Source: Lytechinus variegatus
Lineage: Eukaryota; Echinodermata; Echinoidea; Temnopleuroida; Toxopneustidae
NCBI RefSeq assembly: GCF_018143015.1
Contig: NC_054741.1
Span: forward strand, 65,632,697 to 65,696,696
Reading direction: 5' to 3'
DNA length: 64,000 nt
Every line of letters starts with the position of its first letter. Positions within the stretch are counted from its first letter, which is position 1. Positions 10,561 to 23,806 of this stretch are shown here, piece by piece. The notes under the pieces are model-generated. The model saw only the letters and a program-made list of their open reading frames with translations, was not told the origin of the DNA and did no database searches. The translations under genes were made by a program, and so were the position numbers.

Positions 10561-12959
10561 ATAGATACGCATCTTGTTCATGACTACAATAACTGCCCAG
10601 AATATTCAACTCTCAGTTCTAAATAAAAAGTATACAATAAAATGAGCTGAAATGTGATATATTTAGACCTTATGAGATATGGTAAGATAAGACTGTATTA
10701 GAACTTCGATCCTTAGTAGTACGTCAAGCCCTCCAATATATAACAGATAAATAAATGAATGAATAATGAATAATGCCAAAACTGAGAAAGCTGGTAATGC
10801 CCCTTGGGCCTTGGTATGGCGAAAGAAAATGTGACTGAGAGTGTCGAACACTTCCAAGACTCATGGTCGTCTGACGTCGGTACCGGTAGTATACGTTTGT
10901 AGAATCAAGGGATATACCGACAAACATTTTGAACATTTACGATGGAGTGTAGCTCGTAAGCAAAAATATAAATGAATAAAGAAATAAAATAAAATAATCA
11001 CTTTTGAAAATGAACACCACTCCCCCCTCCCCCTCTCTCCCTCTCTATTGCATGGTTGTGGAAGTTCGTATAGTGTTTTTCGTTTGCGCGGGCGAGGGGC
11101 TCAAATAAAGGATTATAGGTATGTTCGTTTTGATCACACGAATCAAGCAGTAAAATGATACATTGGCACCTTGAGCACCTAACAAGATGGACACGTGTGT
11201 TATATAAATCTGATATTATTTTATTACTATCATTATCATTATTTAGAACAAATACGCTACTTGCCCCTTCCAATTCCCTCGTCTCCATTTTTTTCAGGGG
11301 GCCGCGGGTTGGCTTAATCTGTAGCGTTCCGTTCCCGCTACCCCTTTCAATAATTTTAATTTTTTCATGGAGATATACGATTTCATCTCTCCGATCCGCT
11401 TCGTCAGTGTGTAAATGTGCTGGCGTGAAGAGAGGGGGTCGCTGGCAACCAACCTCCAACCTCGGACAAGACAAGAAATTGAAGAAGGAGAAAAAATAAA
11501 GCACATTTTGATTTTAGAAACGAAAATGTCTGCTATGTTCTTGTGTGTCTTTTCCCCCTGTTTATATCCCATAATGATGTAATGATATTCATTTCAAGAT
11601 TTCAAAAATCACGACATGTTCAGACCCCCCCCCCCCCATTCCTCCATGTCCAGGGTTGCACTTTGTGAATAATTAGAGAATTCAACCACGTCACACTATC
11701 GTTTTTGTCCTTTCATTTTACGTCTCTCTCCCAATTTTCTCTCTTTCATGTGTTGTATAATAGTGTACACTTTGACGTCGAAATAAGATTTGCAGACCAA
11801 CGAAGGGAATGGGAAAGGTATCGATAAATGGAAGCGAGGGGGGACGCCCTCCTGAATTTAAATAAGTGGGGCAGTTCCCCCTTAAAAAGGAAGAGGGAAA
11901 GAAAAAAAGAAAAGAAAGAATAAATATGGAAATAAAATAAGAAAAAGTTGAATATTACGATTTACTAATGATACCAAACTAGCAGTTTTGACAAAGGAAA
12001 ACAATTAAAATTTAAAGCAAAATAATCATACAATCAAAAATATATATAAAAAAAATCCCCTTCGAAATGAAGGTGTTTGGATCAAACCAGTACATTATAG
12101 CATTGTACCCCCATATAAATCTTGGAGGTGATTTAGCACCACCGCTTCCCAGGGTCATGTGCATCGGTGTTTCCACAGATCCAAAACAAACTTCTCGAAT
12201 TTATAGACATTTCCTGGAATTCCTAGTTTGATATTTTTAAAAAATCGTACAAATAATGTAGCCAGCCGAAACAAAATTAAGGACTTAAAACCCGTTTATT
12301 CATGCCCTTTTTTGAAAGATCAACATAATTACGAAATCCGTTAGCGCGAACAGAAAATTTTCAGCAAACAATTTTGAAAAATATAACATGAATGTTGATA
12401 GTTGCTATGTTTAATTATTGTTTACTTGTAATCTTCGGATTTCCCGAAATTTCCTTGATTTGTTTCATTCAGAACCCTTCCTGGAAAAGGTCAAATCTCC
12501 CGAAATTCCGAAAATTTCGGGAGATTTGAAACCGTGCATCCCGGGAATAGCTTTATACATGTATAACCCTTTATAATGCAATTTTATATAAGGAATTTCA
12601 CGAAAATGCTATTGAAATAAAAATATAGGGTTTGAATATAAGATCGAGGAACTTTTAAAACTCAACTCTCTGCGTTTACTAGCATTTCTTTATTTTATTC
12701 TTTAACTTTATATGCCCTGTCGCCGAACACTATGTGTCTTTCCACATTTTTTTTTAAATCCGATTGAATTGATATTTTTAGGTTGGTGCATGACTTCATA
12801 TTTTTTGGTACAAAATACCATCTTGACGTCTCAGGATTCTGGAGTTTCTTGGGCTTTTCTACCTATGCCTATATAGAGCAAGGGGAAGCAGAATAAATGT
12901 GAATGAAATAAGGAAAGAGGAACGATTTGAAAAACAGAAAAATAGAAATCATTATACAA
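10561..12959. other. Interior of the nested element, no gene seen
   Basis: AT-rich sequence with short tracts: a CT-rich stretch at 11022-11048, a C run at 11625-11637 and a purine tract at 11880-11945. The strongest structure is the hairpin at 12491-12529. The open frames of 60-170 residues lack any recognisable domain and overlap on both strands. Confidence 0.55.
12491..12529. repeat. Perfect 16-bp inverted repeat (hairpin)
   Basis: TCAAATCTCCCGAAAT (12491-12506) and its exact reverse complement (12514-12529) are separated by a 7-base loop. It has no T run like a terminator and no known role; it may be the remnant of a small palindromic element. Confidence 0.85.
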
Positions 12960-13611
12960 AAAAATTCAATCGCGAATATATAAAAAAAAATCAGCTTGCG
13001 TTCTACATGCGCTCTTATCATTATTTAGGAAAATATGCAATATTACAGAACAGTTTATCCAATGTTCAGCAAATTTCAGCTCGCTTAGCGTATAATCTTT
13101 ACACTTACCATAAGACCGTATTTTAGAATGACCCGATTCAGCTCTTCATGTCAAAATATTAACAATTTTCAACTTGTGCATCGTGCTCCGCGCTCGCACC
13201 ATTCTGTTGTATAATCAATGCAAATTAAATAGTAAGTTTGAATCTCGGCTTTCAGTCATTTTTTTAAAAGCAATATGCTTACAATATGACAATCCTCGAT
13301 CTTGCTAATTTTTAATTTATCGTAATAGTTGGATATGGATAATTTGGTGTGTGTGTGGGTTGAATCATAATGTTTAATTACACTCTATGATTCATGCCAA
13401 AATTTTAAACAATGTTATACGCGAGAACATAAATCAAACCAAATCAAATCAAAATGTTTAAGATATCCATACCCTGCTTGATTACCAAGAGTAGAATGAC
13501 CCGTTTAAGATGTACATGTACATAAAACAGTTCGCGCTCCTATATTTCCTTTCAAATCGAAATATAAGAGTGAACATTAACTTGCGCTTCGCGCTCGCAT
13601 CATTAATTTAG
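12960..13611. repeat. Second cluster of GCGCTTCGCGC-type repeats
   Basis: Diverged copies at about 12990, 13080, 13180, 13530 and 13580 (for example CTTGCGCTTCGCGCTCGCAT), again followed by short AT-rich spacers. It probably derives from the same family as 8225-10560 and 24330-25340. Confidence 0.6.
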
Positions 13612-15126
13612 GCCATAGTAGGTCCATGATTATAAAAATAAAGCTACGATGTACTTAAAAAATCAGACTTTAGTTGCGGGACATCCCTCCTAAATGATAA
13701 TAAGTATTGTATCTGCTGATGTGAAACGTGGATGGAAATATTTCTTATCATCCCCGAAGGACCTAAAAATATACATTCTGACACTGGCGGCGGAAGATTA
13801 TACTTCAACGCTGCCAATCCAGAATCTAATATTTTTATACTTTCGCCGCCGGCCGCAGAATGCAATTATTTTTATGTCCTTTTTATGCCCAAGATATACC
13901 TTTATATATATATATTATACTGCACGAACTCTTTTTACTAACTCTTTTTAGGAATCACATTACATTGGTTGTTTGGCTGTGTGCAGTTATGTGTGGCACC
14001 ATTTCCTGAGAAAATTTTGACACGGCAAAAAAAAATAACAAGGTTTTCATCTAAAAGGTATTTCGCCAAAAATTTGTCAAGCAAAAAAAAGAAGAGGAAA
14101 GGACCTCCCGTTCAAGGGGTGGGGGGGGGGGTGGGGTGGTGCACACGTGGGAAAAATGTATGGCATATTTACCTCACAAGTTTTGATTACTACTCTCAAA
14201 AAGGGGGTGCAAGTCGGATTTGCCCCCCCCCCCCCCCTCCCCTCCTTGACCAGCCAGCGCAGTTGTGCTCGGCCCATCAGAGCTCAGTCTTAAATATATG
14301 AAATATTATAATCATATGACTGCACATGCATTAGAAATGAAAACATTATGTCCTGCATTATGTTCATTTTTCGAGCGATATGAGAAGAGTCTTACGTAAT
14401 ACCAAGTAATTTGCATACCCACATCAACTATGAAACGTTCATGCATGGGATGAAGGCATTCTCCCCCCGGCCCCGGATCCTCCCCTCAGTTCACGACATA
14501 CTACACAGAGCTCGAGAGGCCACATGTCCTTATTCCATTCGCAAGTACATGTATGATATGTTTTGGATCGCACATATTCTTATGCTACACTTTAGATTTA
14601 TCTTCAAGTAATACATCGACCCAAATTTGCCACGTTACTATCATCCCGGCGAGGAATCAGTAAGTCCGCAATTTTTCTTATCTAAAAGGGTTCTGTACGT
14701 ATCTTGTATTGCGCTCAGATTCTGTTTCTCTTCTTTGAAAGTGAATTTCTCTGCTTCGACACCCAAGAACCGGCAAGGCGCTACATTACACGGCACGGGC
14801 CAGCGGAACATGCGCTGCATGTAATGTTTACAATTCTCAGTGCAGCCGCCGATACCGGCCGTAGAGGCCCTCCCCCCCCCCCACTATTCACTGTTGGTTG
14901 ATTGACAGTTCTCGCTTGCGTAGCCGTTAATACTAGTACGATCTCAACGGCAGAGGGAGGCGTTCAAATTCCCGAAGTCTCAGTGATTTGAAAAATCGTC
15001 TAGTAGACGCGATCCAATATAATCACATATTCCCACATACTAACAACTTTTCATCCGAAATAAAGATGATTTCTAGGGTTTCTTGGAACAAATACATAAA
15101 CTCATAAACATATTTCATCTTAGTTT
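13612..15126. other. Interior of the nested element, right side
   Basis: Holds a small inverted-repeat remnant (CACTGGCGGCGGAAG near 13784, opposite CTTTCGCCGCCGG near 13840) that resembles the ends of the MITE at 6372. It also has G and C runs near 14120-14140, 14222-14237 and 14872-14882. No gene recognised. Confidence 0.5.
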
Positions 15127-15169
15127 GAGAATTTTTTAAATCGGCTTCTCACAAAGTTAAACGATCCCT

Positions 15170-18100
15170 TTAAAGGGAATAAAGGGCTATTTAGACCATT
15201 TTTTAATTAAAAAAAGTATTTTTTTCAAGGGGCCCCCAGGGATATCCCGACGGCCTAGCCAGGGTAACCACCTATCCTAACTTGTAGAACTCGATTCGGG
15301 CAACAAGATAAACACCTGCTTGACCCGGCGCATGCACATTAAGGGGGCTCAAATTAACAAAATTAAAGGGAATAAAGGGCTATTTAGACCATTTTTTAAT
15401 TAAAAAAAGTATTTTTTTCAAGGGCCCCCAGGGATATCCCGACGGCCTAGCCAGGGTAACCACCTATCCTAACTTGTAGAACTCGATTCGGGCAACAAGA
15501 TAAACACCTGCTTGACCCGGCGCATGCACATTAAGGGGGCTCAAATTAACAAAATTAAAGGGAATAAAGGGCTCTTTAGACCATTTTTTAATTAAAAAAA
15601 GTATTTTTTTCAAGGGGCCCCCAGGGATATCCCGACGGCCTAGCCAGGGTAATGCACCTATCCTAACTTGTAGAACTCGACTCGGGCAACAAGATAAACA
15701 CCTGCTTGACCCGGCGCATGCACATTTAAGGGGCTCAAATTAACAAAATTAAAGGGAATAAAGGGCTATTTAGACCATTTTTTTTATTTAAAAAAGTATT
15801 TTTTCCAAGGGGCCCCCAGGGGTATCCCGACGGCCTAACCAGGGTAACCACCTATCCTTACTTGTAGAACTCGACTCGGGCAACAAGATAAACACCTGCT
15901 TGATCCGGCGCATGCACATTTAGGGGGCTCAAATTAACAAAATTAAAGGGAATAAAGGGCTATTTAGACCTTTTTTTTTAATAAAAAAAGTAATTTTTCC
16001 AAGGGGCCCCCAGGGATATCCCGACGGCCTAGCCAGGGTAACCACCTATCCTAACTTGTAGAACTCGACTCGGGCAACAAGATAGAAACCTGCTTGACCC
16101 GGCGCATGCATATTTAGGGGGCTCAAATTAACAAAATTAAAGGGAATAAAGGGCTATTTAGACCTTTTTTTTAATTAAAAAAAGTAATTTTTTCAAGGGG
16201 CCCCCAGGGATATCCCGACGGCCTAGCCAGGGTAACCACCTATCCTAACTTGTAGAACTTGATTCGGGCAACAAGATAAACACCTGCTTGACCCGGCGCA
16301 TGCACATTTAGGGGGCTCAAATTAACAAAATTAAAGGGAATAAAGGGCTGTTTAGACCATTTTTTTTATATAAAAAAGTATTTTTTTCAAGGGGCCCCAG
16401 GGATATCCCGACGGCCTAGCCAGGGTAACCACCTATCCTAACTTGTAGAACTCGACTCGGGCAACAAGATAAACACCTGCTTGATCCGGCGCATGCACAT
16501 TTAGGGGGCTCAAATTAACAAAATTAAAGGGAATAATGGGCTATTTAGACCATTTTTTAATTAAAAAAAGTATTTTTTTCAAGGGGCCCCCAGGGATATC
16601 CCGACGGCCTAGCCAGGGTAACCACCTATCCTTACTTGTAGAACTCGACTCGGGCAACAAGATAAACACCTGCTTGATCCGGCGCATGCACATTTAGGGG
16701 GCTCAAATTAACAAAATTAAAGGGAATAAAGGGCTATTTAGACCTTTTTTTTTAATAAAAACAGTAATTTTTCCAAGGGGCCCCCAGGGATATCCCGACG
16801 GCCTAGCCAGGGTAACCACCTATCCTAACTTGTAGAACTCGACTCGGGCAACAAGATAGAAACCTGCTTGACCCGGCGCATGCATATTTAGGGGGCTCAA
16901 ATTAACAAAATTAAAGGGAATAAAGGGCTATTTAGACCTTTTTTTAATTAAAAAAAGTAATTTTTTCAAGGGGCCCCAAGGGATATCCCGACGGCCTAGC
17001 CAGGGTAACCACCTATCCTAACTTGTAGAACTTGATTCGGGCAACAAGATAAACACCTGCTTGACCGGCGCATGCACATTTAGGGGGCTCAAATTAACAA
17101 AATTAAAGGGATTAAAGGGCTGTTTAGACCATTTTTTTTATATAAAAAAGTATTTTTTTCAAGGGGCCCCAGGGATATCCCGACGGCCTAGCCAGGGTAA
17201 CCACCTATCCTAACTTGTAGAACTCGACTCGGGCAACAAGATAAACACCTGCTTGATCCGGCGCATGCACATTTAGGGGGCTCAAATTAACAAAATTAAA
17301 GGGAATAATGGGCTATTTAGACCATTTTTTAATTAAAAAAAGTATTTTTTTCAAGGGGCCCCCAGGGATATCCCGACGGCCTAGCCAGGGTAACCACCTA
17401 TCCTTACTTGTAGAACTCGACTCGGGCAACAAGATAAACACCTGCTTGATCCGGCGCATGCACATTTAGGGGGCTCAAATTAACAAAATTAAAGGGAATA
17501 AAGGGCTATTTAGACCTTTTTTTTTAATAAAAACAGTAATTTTTCCAAGGGGCCCCCAGGGATATCCCGACGGCCTAGCCAGGGTAACCACCTATCCTAA
17601 CTTGTAGAACTCGACTCGGGCAACAAGATAGAAACCTGCTTGACCCGGCGCATGCATATTTAGGGGGCTCAAATTAACAAAATTAAAGGGAATAAAGGGC
17701 TATTTAGACCTTTTTTTTAATTAAAAAAAGTAATTTTTTCAAGGGGCCCCAAGGGATATCCCGACGGCCTAGCCAGGGTAACCACCTATCCTAACTTGTA
17801 GAACTTGATTCGGGCAAAAAGATAAACACCTGCTTGACCCGGCGCATGCACATTTAGGGGGCTCAAATTAACAAAATTAAAGGGAATAAAGGGCTGTTTA
17901 GACCATTTTTTTTATATAAAAAAGTATTTTTTTCAAGGGGCCCCAGGGATATCCCGACGGCCTAGCCAGGGTAACCACCTATCCTAACTTGTAGAACTCG
18001 ACTCGGGCAACAAGATAAACACCTGCTTGATCCGGCGCATGCACATTTAGGGGGCTCAAATTAACAAAATTAAAGGGAATAAAGGGCTATTTAGACCATT

Positions 18101-21100
18101 TTTTAATTAAAAAAAGTATTTTTTTCAAGGGGCCCCCAGGGATATCCCGACGGCCTAGCCAGGGTAACCACCTATCCTAACTTGTAGAACTTGATTCGGG
18201 CAACAAGATAAACACCTGCTTGACCCGGCGCATGCACATTAAGGGGGCTCAAATTAACAAAATTAAAGGGAACAATGGGCTATTTAGACCATTTTTTAAT
18301 TAAAAAAAGTATTTTTTTCAAGGGCCCCCAGGGATATCCCGACGGCCTAGCCAGGGTAACCACCTATCCTAACTTGTAGAACTCGATTCGGGCAACAAGA
18401 TAAACACCTGCTTGATCCGGCGCATGCACATTAAGGGGGCTCAAATTAACAAAATTAAAGGGAATAAAGGGCTATTTAGACCATTTTTTAATTAAAAAAA
18501 GTATTTTTTTCAAGGGGCCCCCAGGGATATCCCGACGGCCTAGCCAGGGTAACCACCTATCCTAACTTGTAGAACTCGATTCGGGCAACAAGATAAACAC
18601 CTGCTTGACCCGGCGCATGCACATTAAGGGGGCTCAAATTAACAAAATTAAAGGGAATAAAGGGCTCTTTAGACCATTTTTTAATTAAAAAAAGTATTTT
18701 TTTCAAGGGGCCCCCAGGGATATCCCGACGGCCTAGCCAGGGTAACCACCTATCCTAACTTGTAGAACTCGATTCGGGCAACAAGATAAACACCTGCTTG
18801 ACCCGGCGCATGCACATTAGGGGGCTCAAATTAACAAAATTAAAGGGAATAAAGGGCTATTTAGACCATTTTTTAATTAAAAAAAGTATTTTTTTCAAGG
18901 GGCCCCCAGGGATATCCCGACGGCCTAGCCAGGGTAACCACCTATCCTAACTTGTAGAACTCGATTCGGGCAACAAGATAAACACCTGCTTGACCCGGCG
19001 CATGCACATTAAGGGGGCTCAAATTAACAAAATTAAAGGGAATAAAGGGCTATTTAGACCATTTTTTAATTAAAAAAAGTATTTTTTTCAAGGGGCCCCC
19101 AGGGATATCCCGACGGCCTAGCCAGGGTAACCACCTATCCTAACTTGTAGAACTCGATTCGGGCAACAAGATAAACACCTGCTTGACCCGGCGTATGCAC
19201 ATTAAGGGGGCTCAAATTAACAAAATTAAAGGGAATAATGGGCTCTTTAGACCATTTTTTAATTCAAAAAGTATTTTTTTCAAGGGGCCCCCAGGGATAT
19301 CCCGACGGCCTAGCCAGGGTAACCACCTATCCTAACTTGTAGAACTCGATTCGGGCAACAAGATAAACACCTGCTTGACCCGGCGCATGCACATTAAGGG
19401 GGCTCAAATTAACAAAATTAAAGGGAATAAAGGGCTATTTAGACCATTTTTTAATTAAAAAAAGTATTTTTTTCAAGGGCCCCCAGGGATATCCCGACGG
19501 CCTAGCCAGGGTAACCACCTATCCTAACTTGTAGAACTCGATTCGGGCAACAAGATAAACACCTGCTTGACCCGGCGCATGCACATTAAGGGGCTCAAAT
19601 TAACAAAATTAAAGGGAATAAAGGGCTATTTAGACCATTTTTTAATTAAAAAAAGTATTTTTTTCAAGGGGCCCCCAGGGATATCCCGACGGCCTAGCCA
19701 GGGTAACCACCTATCCTAACTTGTAGAACTCGATTCGGGCAACAAGATAAACACCTGCTTGACCCGGCGCATGCACATTAAGGGGGCTCAAATTAACAAA
19801 ATTAAAGGGAATAAAGGGCTATTTAGACCATTTTTTAATTAAAAAAAGTATTTTTTTCAAGGGGCCCCCAGGGATATTCCGACGGCCTAGCCAGGGTAAC
19901 CACCTATCCTAACTTGTAGAACTCGATTCGGGCAACAAGATAAACACCTGCTTGACCCGGCGCATGCACATTAAGGGGGCTCAAATTAACAAAATTAAAG
20001 GGAATAAAGGGCTATTTAGACCATTTTTTAATTAAAAAAAGTATTTTTTTCAAGGGGCCCCCAGGGATATCCCGACGGCCTAGCCAGGGTAACCACCTAT
20101 CCTAACTTGTAGAACTCGATTCGGGCAACAAGATAAACACCTGCTTGACCCGGCGCATGCACATTAAGGGGGCTCAAATTAACAAAATTAAAGGGAATAA
20201 TGGGCTCTTTAGACCATTTTTTAATTAAAAAAAGTATTTTTTTCAAGGAGCCCCCAGGGATATCCCGACGGCCTAGCCAGGGTAACCACCTATCCTAACT
20301 TGTAGAACTCGATTCGGGCAACAAGATAAACACCTGCTTGACCCGGCGCATGCACATTAAGGGGGCTCAAATTAACAAAATTAAAGGGAATAAAGGGCTC
20401 TTTAGACCATTTTTTAATTAAAAAAAGTATTTTTTTCAAGGGGCACCCAGGGATATCCCGACGGCCTAGCCAGGGTAACCACCTATCCTAACTTGTAGAA
20501 CTCGATTCGGGCAACAAGATAAACACCTGCTTGACCCGGCGCATGCACATTAAGGGGGCTCAAATTAACAAAATTAAAGGGAATAAAGGGCTATTTAGAC
20601 CATTTTTTAATTAAAAAAAGTATTTTTTTCAAGGGGCCCCCAGGGATATCCCGACGGCCTAGCCAGGGTAACCACCTATCCTAACTTGTAGAACTCGATT
20701 CGGGCAACAAGATAAACACCTGCTTGACCCGGCGCATGCACATTAAGGGGGCTCAAATTAACAAAATTAAAGGGAATAAAGGGCTATTTAGACCATTTTT
20801 TAATTAAAAAAGTATTTTTTTCAAGGGGCCCCCAGGGATATCCCGACGGCCTAGCCAGGGTAACCACCTATCCTAACTTGTAGAACTCGATTCGGGCAAC
20901 AAGATAAACACCTGCTTGACCCGGCGCATGCACATTAAGGGGGCTCAAATTAACAAAATTAAAGGGAATAAAGGGCTCTTTAGACCATTTTTTAATTAAA
21001 AAAAGTATTTTTTTCAAGGGGCCCCCAGGGATATCCCGACGGCCTAGCCAGGGTAACCACCTATCCTAACTTGTAGAACTCGATTCGGGCAACAAGATAA

Positions 21101-21903
21101 ACACCTGCTTGACCCGGCGCATGCACATTAAGGGGGCTCAAATTAACAAAATTAAAGGGAATAAAGGGCTATTTAGACCATTTTTTAATTAAAAAAAGTA
21201 TTTTTTTCAAGGGGCCCCCAGGGATATTCCGACGGCCTAGCCAGGGTAACCACCTATCCTAACTTGTAGAACTCGATTCGGGCAACAAGATAAACACCTG
21301 CTTGACCCGGCGCATGCACATTAAGGGGGCTCAAATTAACAAAATTAAAGGGAATAAAGGGCTATTTAGACCATTTTTTAATTAAAAAAAGTATTTTTTT
21401 CAAGGGGCCCCCAGGGATATCCCGACGGCCTAGCCAGGGTAACCACCTATCCTAACTTGTAGAACTCGATTCGGGCAACAAGATAAACACCTGCTTGACC
21501 CGGCGCATGCACATTAAGGGGGCTCAAATTAACAAAATTAAAGGGAATAAAGGGCTATTTAGACCATTTTTTAATTAAAAAAAGTATTTTTTTCAAGGGG
21601 CCCCCAGGGATATTCCGACGGCCTAGCCAGGGTAACCACCTATCCTAACTTGTAGAACTCGATTCGGGCAACAAGATAAACACCTGCTTGACCCGGCGCA
21701 TGCACATTAAGGGGGCTCAAATTAACAAAATTAAAGGGAATAATGGGCTCTTTAGACCATTTTTTAATTAAAAAAAGTATTTTTTTCAAGGGGCCCCAGG
21801 GATATCCCGACGGCCTAGCCAGGGTAACCACCTATCCTAACTTGTAGAACTCGATTCGGGCAACAAGATAAACACCTGCTTGACCCGGCGCATGCACATT
21901 TAG
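15170..21903 (+). repeat. Satellite array 2: ~35 units of ~193 bp (left arm, inner part)
   Basis: Same unit and orientation as array 1, and continuous with it once the nested element is removed. The first core is at ~15239 and the last at ~21799. A block at about 15660-18060 carries the CACATTTA variant and a clear four-unit period of 772-774 bp: GATAGAAACCTGC occurs at 16081, 16855 and 17627, and GAACTTGATTCGGG at ~16255, 17028 and 17801. The rest is the CACATTAA type and nearly uniform. The last unit stops after GCATGCACATTTAGGGG. An open frame at 21640-21831 (minus) lies wholly in satellite. Confidence 0.95.
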
Positions 21904-22571
21904 GGGCAACTCGGTAAAGCATCTCATCAGCAGATTTTATTCATTAATGACACTCAGTCCTAATTCCTCCGCCACTAACATAGTTCCGAAAACCGAGTGA
22001 TACATGTATTTTGTTTTATTTGCACAAAGTTTGTTTAGTTGTTACCCATATTTTTTTTCTCGAATCAGTCTAATCATTATGGGTTGGGTCGAATGAATAT
22101 CTTTAGCCTTTTGTTGTAGATCGGCATCTCTGCATGCTCTTGCAGAAAATAGGCATACCGTGAAAATATGGGGCCGTATATCGATACAAAACGTCTTGTT
22201 GAAATATAAAATATGAGTTTAACGTTCCTCTAATCTTCAAATAATTCTCAGGAGACATTTTCTATTGCACGTGTAGCCTTCAATTCAATTAATTAACAAG
22301 GACGGAGTTATACCCCTTAAAAATAATTGTATTATGAATTAACATGTCTCTTTTATACGATATCGCGTGACTAATTATTGATTGATTGATCGGCTAAATT
22401 CCCAATGCGACCATCACATAATTTGAATTTATATTTAAAATCTTTTTAAAAGGCCAAGATTTTCTAGCTCGCTTCGCTTGCTGGTGACTTATACAAATTT
22501 TCCAATTTTGCTATGTTTTGCTGCTTTAATATATTTCGTTTATTATCCGCACTGAACTGCTTTGAACTTAA

Positions 22572-23538
22572 AGGGATGGTCCGGGGTGAAAATGTTTATA
22601 TTTTGACACATAGAGTGGTATTCACTGAGCAAAATGCCAAAAATTTCATTAAAATCGGATAACAAATACTACAGTATTTGTTATTAATTTACCCAAGCCA
22701 AATTCTAACAATTGTAAAAGGACATTTTTCTATCGGGGATATCAATTTATAATCAATTGCTCAATGAAATTCATAATGTACCAACTTTAAGTTCCTTTCA
22801 TACTCTATTATGATTATTTAGATTGAGCATTTGTATTTTTACTTCTTTCTTTTTGTTTTCATAGTTTTAGTAAGTTTTTTTTAACACTTTTCTGTCAATG
22901 TATTTTACTTGGAAATGTTTTTCTTTTAGTATTTTTAATGGTGTATATTACTTTGTTTGGTAAATGTAGGACCCCAAGGAAGAACAGCAGTATTTTGCAA
23001 ATACAGCTGAATTGGGCGATCCTCCGTTATTGTATGTATCTCTTATGTATATTGTTATGAAATAAAACAAACAAACAAGTTTAAAGTTTAGCAATATTTT
23101 GTGAAAACAATCATCATAAATATTTATTAGATGGGCTGTGGATGTTACATCTCAACTTTCATTTTTCTTAACGTGTTAATACATAATTTTTTCCCCGTTA
23201 TTTCATACTTGTGTGAATAATGTCTCCCTTATAGTGAAATAAGTTGCAGCAATAAAATAATATCAAATGCAATAAATCAATGGACAATCCAATTTTTCTA
23301 GCTCTTGGAGGAAAAAATTTGAATAGACCTAATTTCATATAGTAAAATACAAAAGAACAAGTGGAGATGTGACATCATCAGTCCACCTAATGAATATTCA
23401 TGACCATACTGTTTTCACAAAATATTGCTAAAATTTAAACTTCTTTGTTATCCGATTTTGATGAAATTTTTGGCATTTTGCTAAGTGAATTTTACTCTAT
23501 TTATTAAGCTATACATACTTTCAGCCCGGACCATCCCT
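22572..23538. mobile_element. 967-bp TTAA-flanked non-autonomous element, interrupted by a LINE tail
   Basis: Bounded by TTAA at 22568-22571 and 23539-23542. Ends AGGGATGGTCCGGGGTGAAA and, inverted, AGGGATGGTCCGGGCTGAAA. The inverted arms continue through GCCAAAAATTTCATNAAAATC and, after an interruption in the left arm, through TTTAGCAATATTTTGTGAAA (left ~23088, right ~23415). The arms were therefore about 190 bp each. The TTAA flanks suggest piggyBac-type mobilisation. It has no coding capacity. Confidence 0.78.
22930..23085 (+). mobile_element. LINE 3' tail inserted in the TTAA element
   Basis: Contains GACCCCAAGGAAGAACAGCA and TGAATTGGGCGATCCTCC and ends in an AAAC-type tail (AAATAAAACAAACAAACAAG). 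A diverged sister copy lies at 42943-43075. The shared 3' end and the tail repeat indicate a LINE 3' UTR. The 5' limit is unclear and may reach back to about 22690. Confidence 0.6.
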
Positions 23539-23806
23539 TTAATATAATATGTGGTGTATATACCCGCGATATGATAAAAAAATGTTGGCCATCTGCAAAG
23601 TTTTAAAATATCACGAGGTTCCGGGGGCTCCGCCCCAGACCAGTGGTGGCACCAAAGGATGAGGCCCAGTGAGTTGCCCCCCCCCCCCCGAAATTTTGAA
23701 GAAAAAAATGTTCAGTAAACATTGTCATTGTCAAACATTTCTCATCCATTCACCGTTAGCATTTAGCTCCCGACAATTTTGGTCACTAACATAGATCTTT
23801 CAGGTC

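Larger units (their letters stand above)
4941..15169. mobile_element. Nested 10.2-kb TTAA-flanked element splitting the left satellite array
   Basis: Both flanks are TTAA (4937-4940 and 15170-15173), and joining them restores an uninterrupted satellite unit. Terminal inverted repeats: left AGGGAATATTTAAC then TTTGTGAG, right (reverse complement) AGGGATCGTTTAAC then TTTGTGAG, followed on both sides by ATTTAAAAAATT. TTAA duplication is the hallmark of piggyBac-type transposition; the family call is inference. The interior is a patchwork of smaller repeats (MITE 6372-6684, GCGCTTCGCGC clusters, a LINE fragment). No long coding frame or transposase was found. The 967-bp TTAA element at 22572 also starts AGGGAT, so the two may be related. 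Confidence 0.72.

Noticed and set aside
10998-11572. Overlapping 92-168-residue frames on both strands
   Set aside because: No recognisable domain, overlapping on opposite strands in repeat-rich DNA, no codon bias.
21640-21831. 63-residue open frame on the minus strand
   Set aside because: It lies wholly in the satellite and is lost in most other units through small differences.
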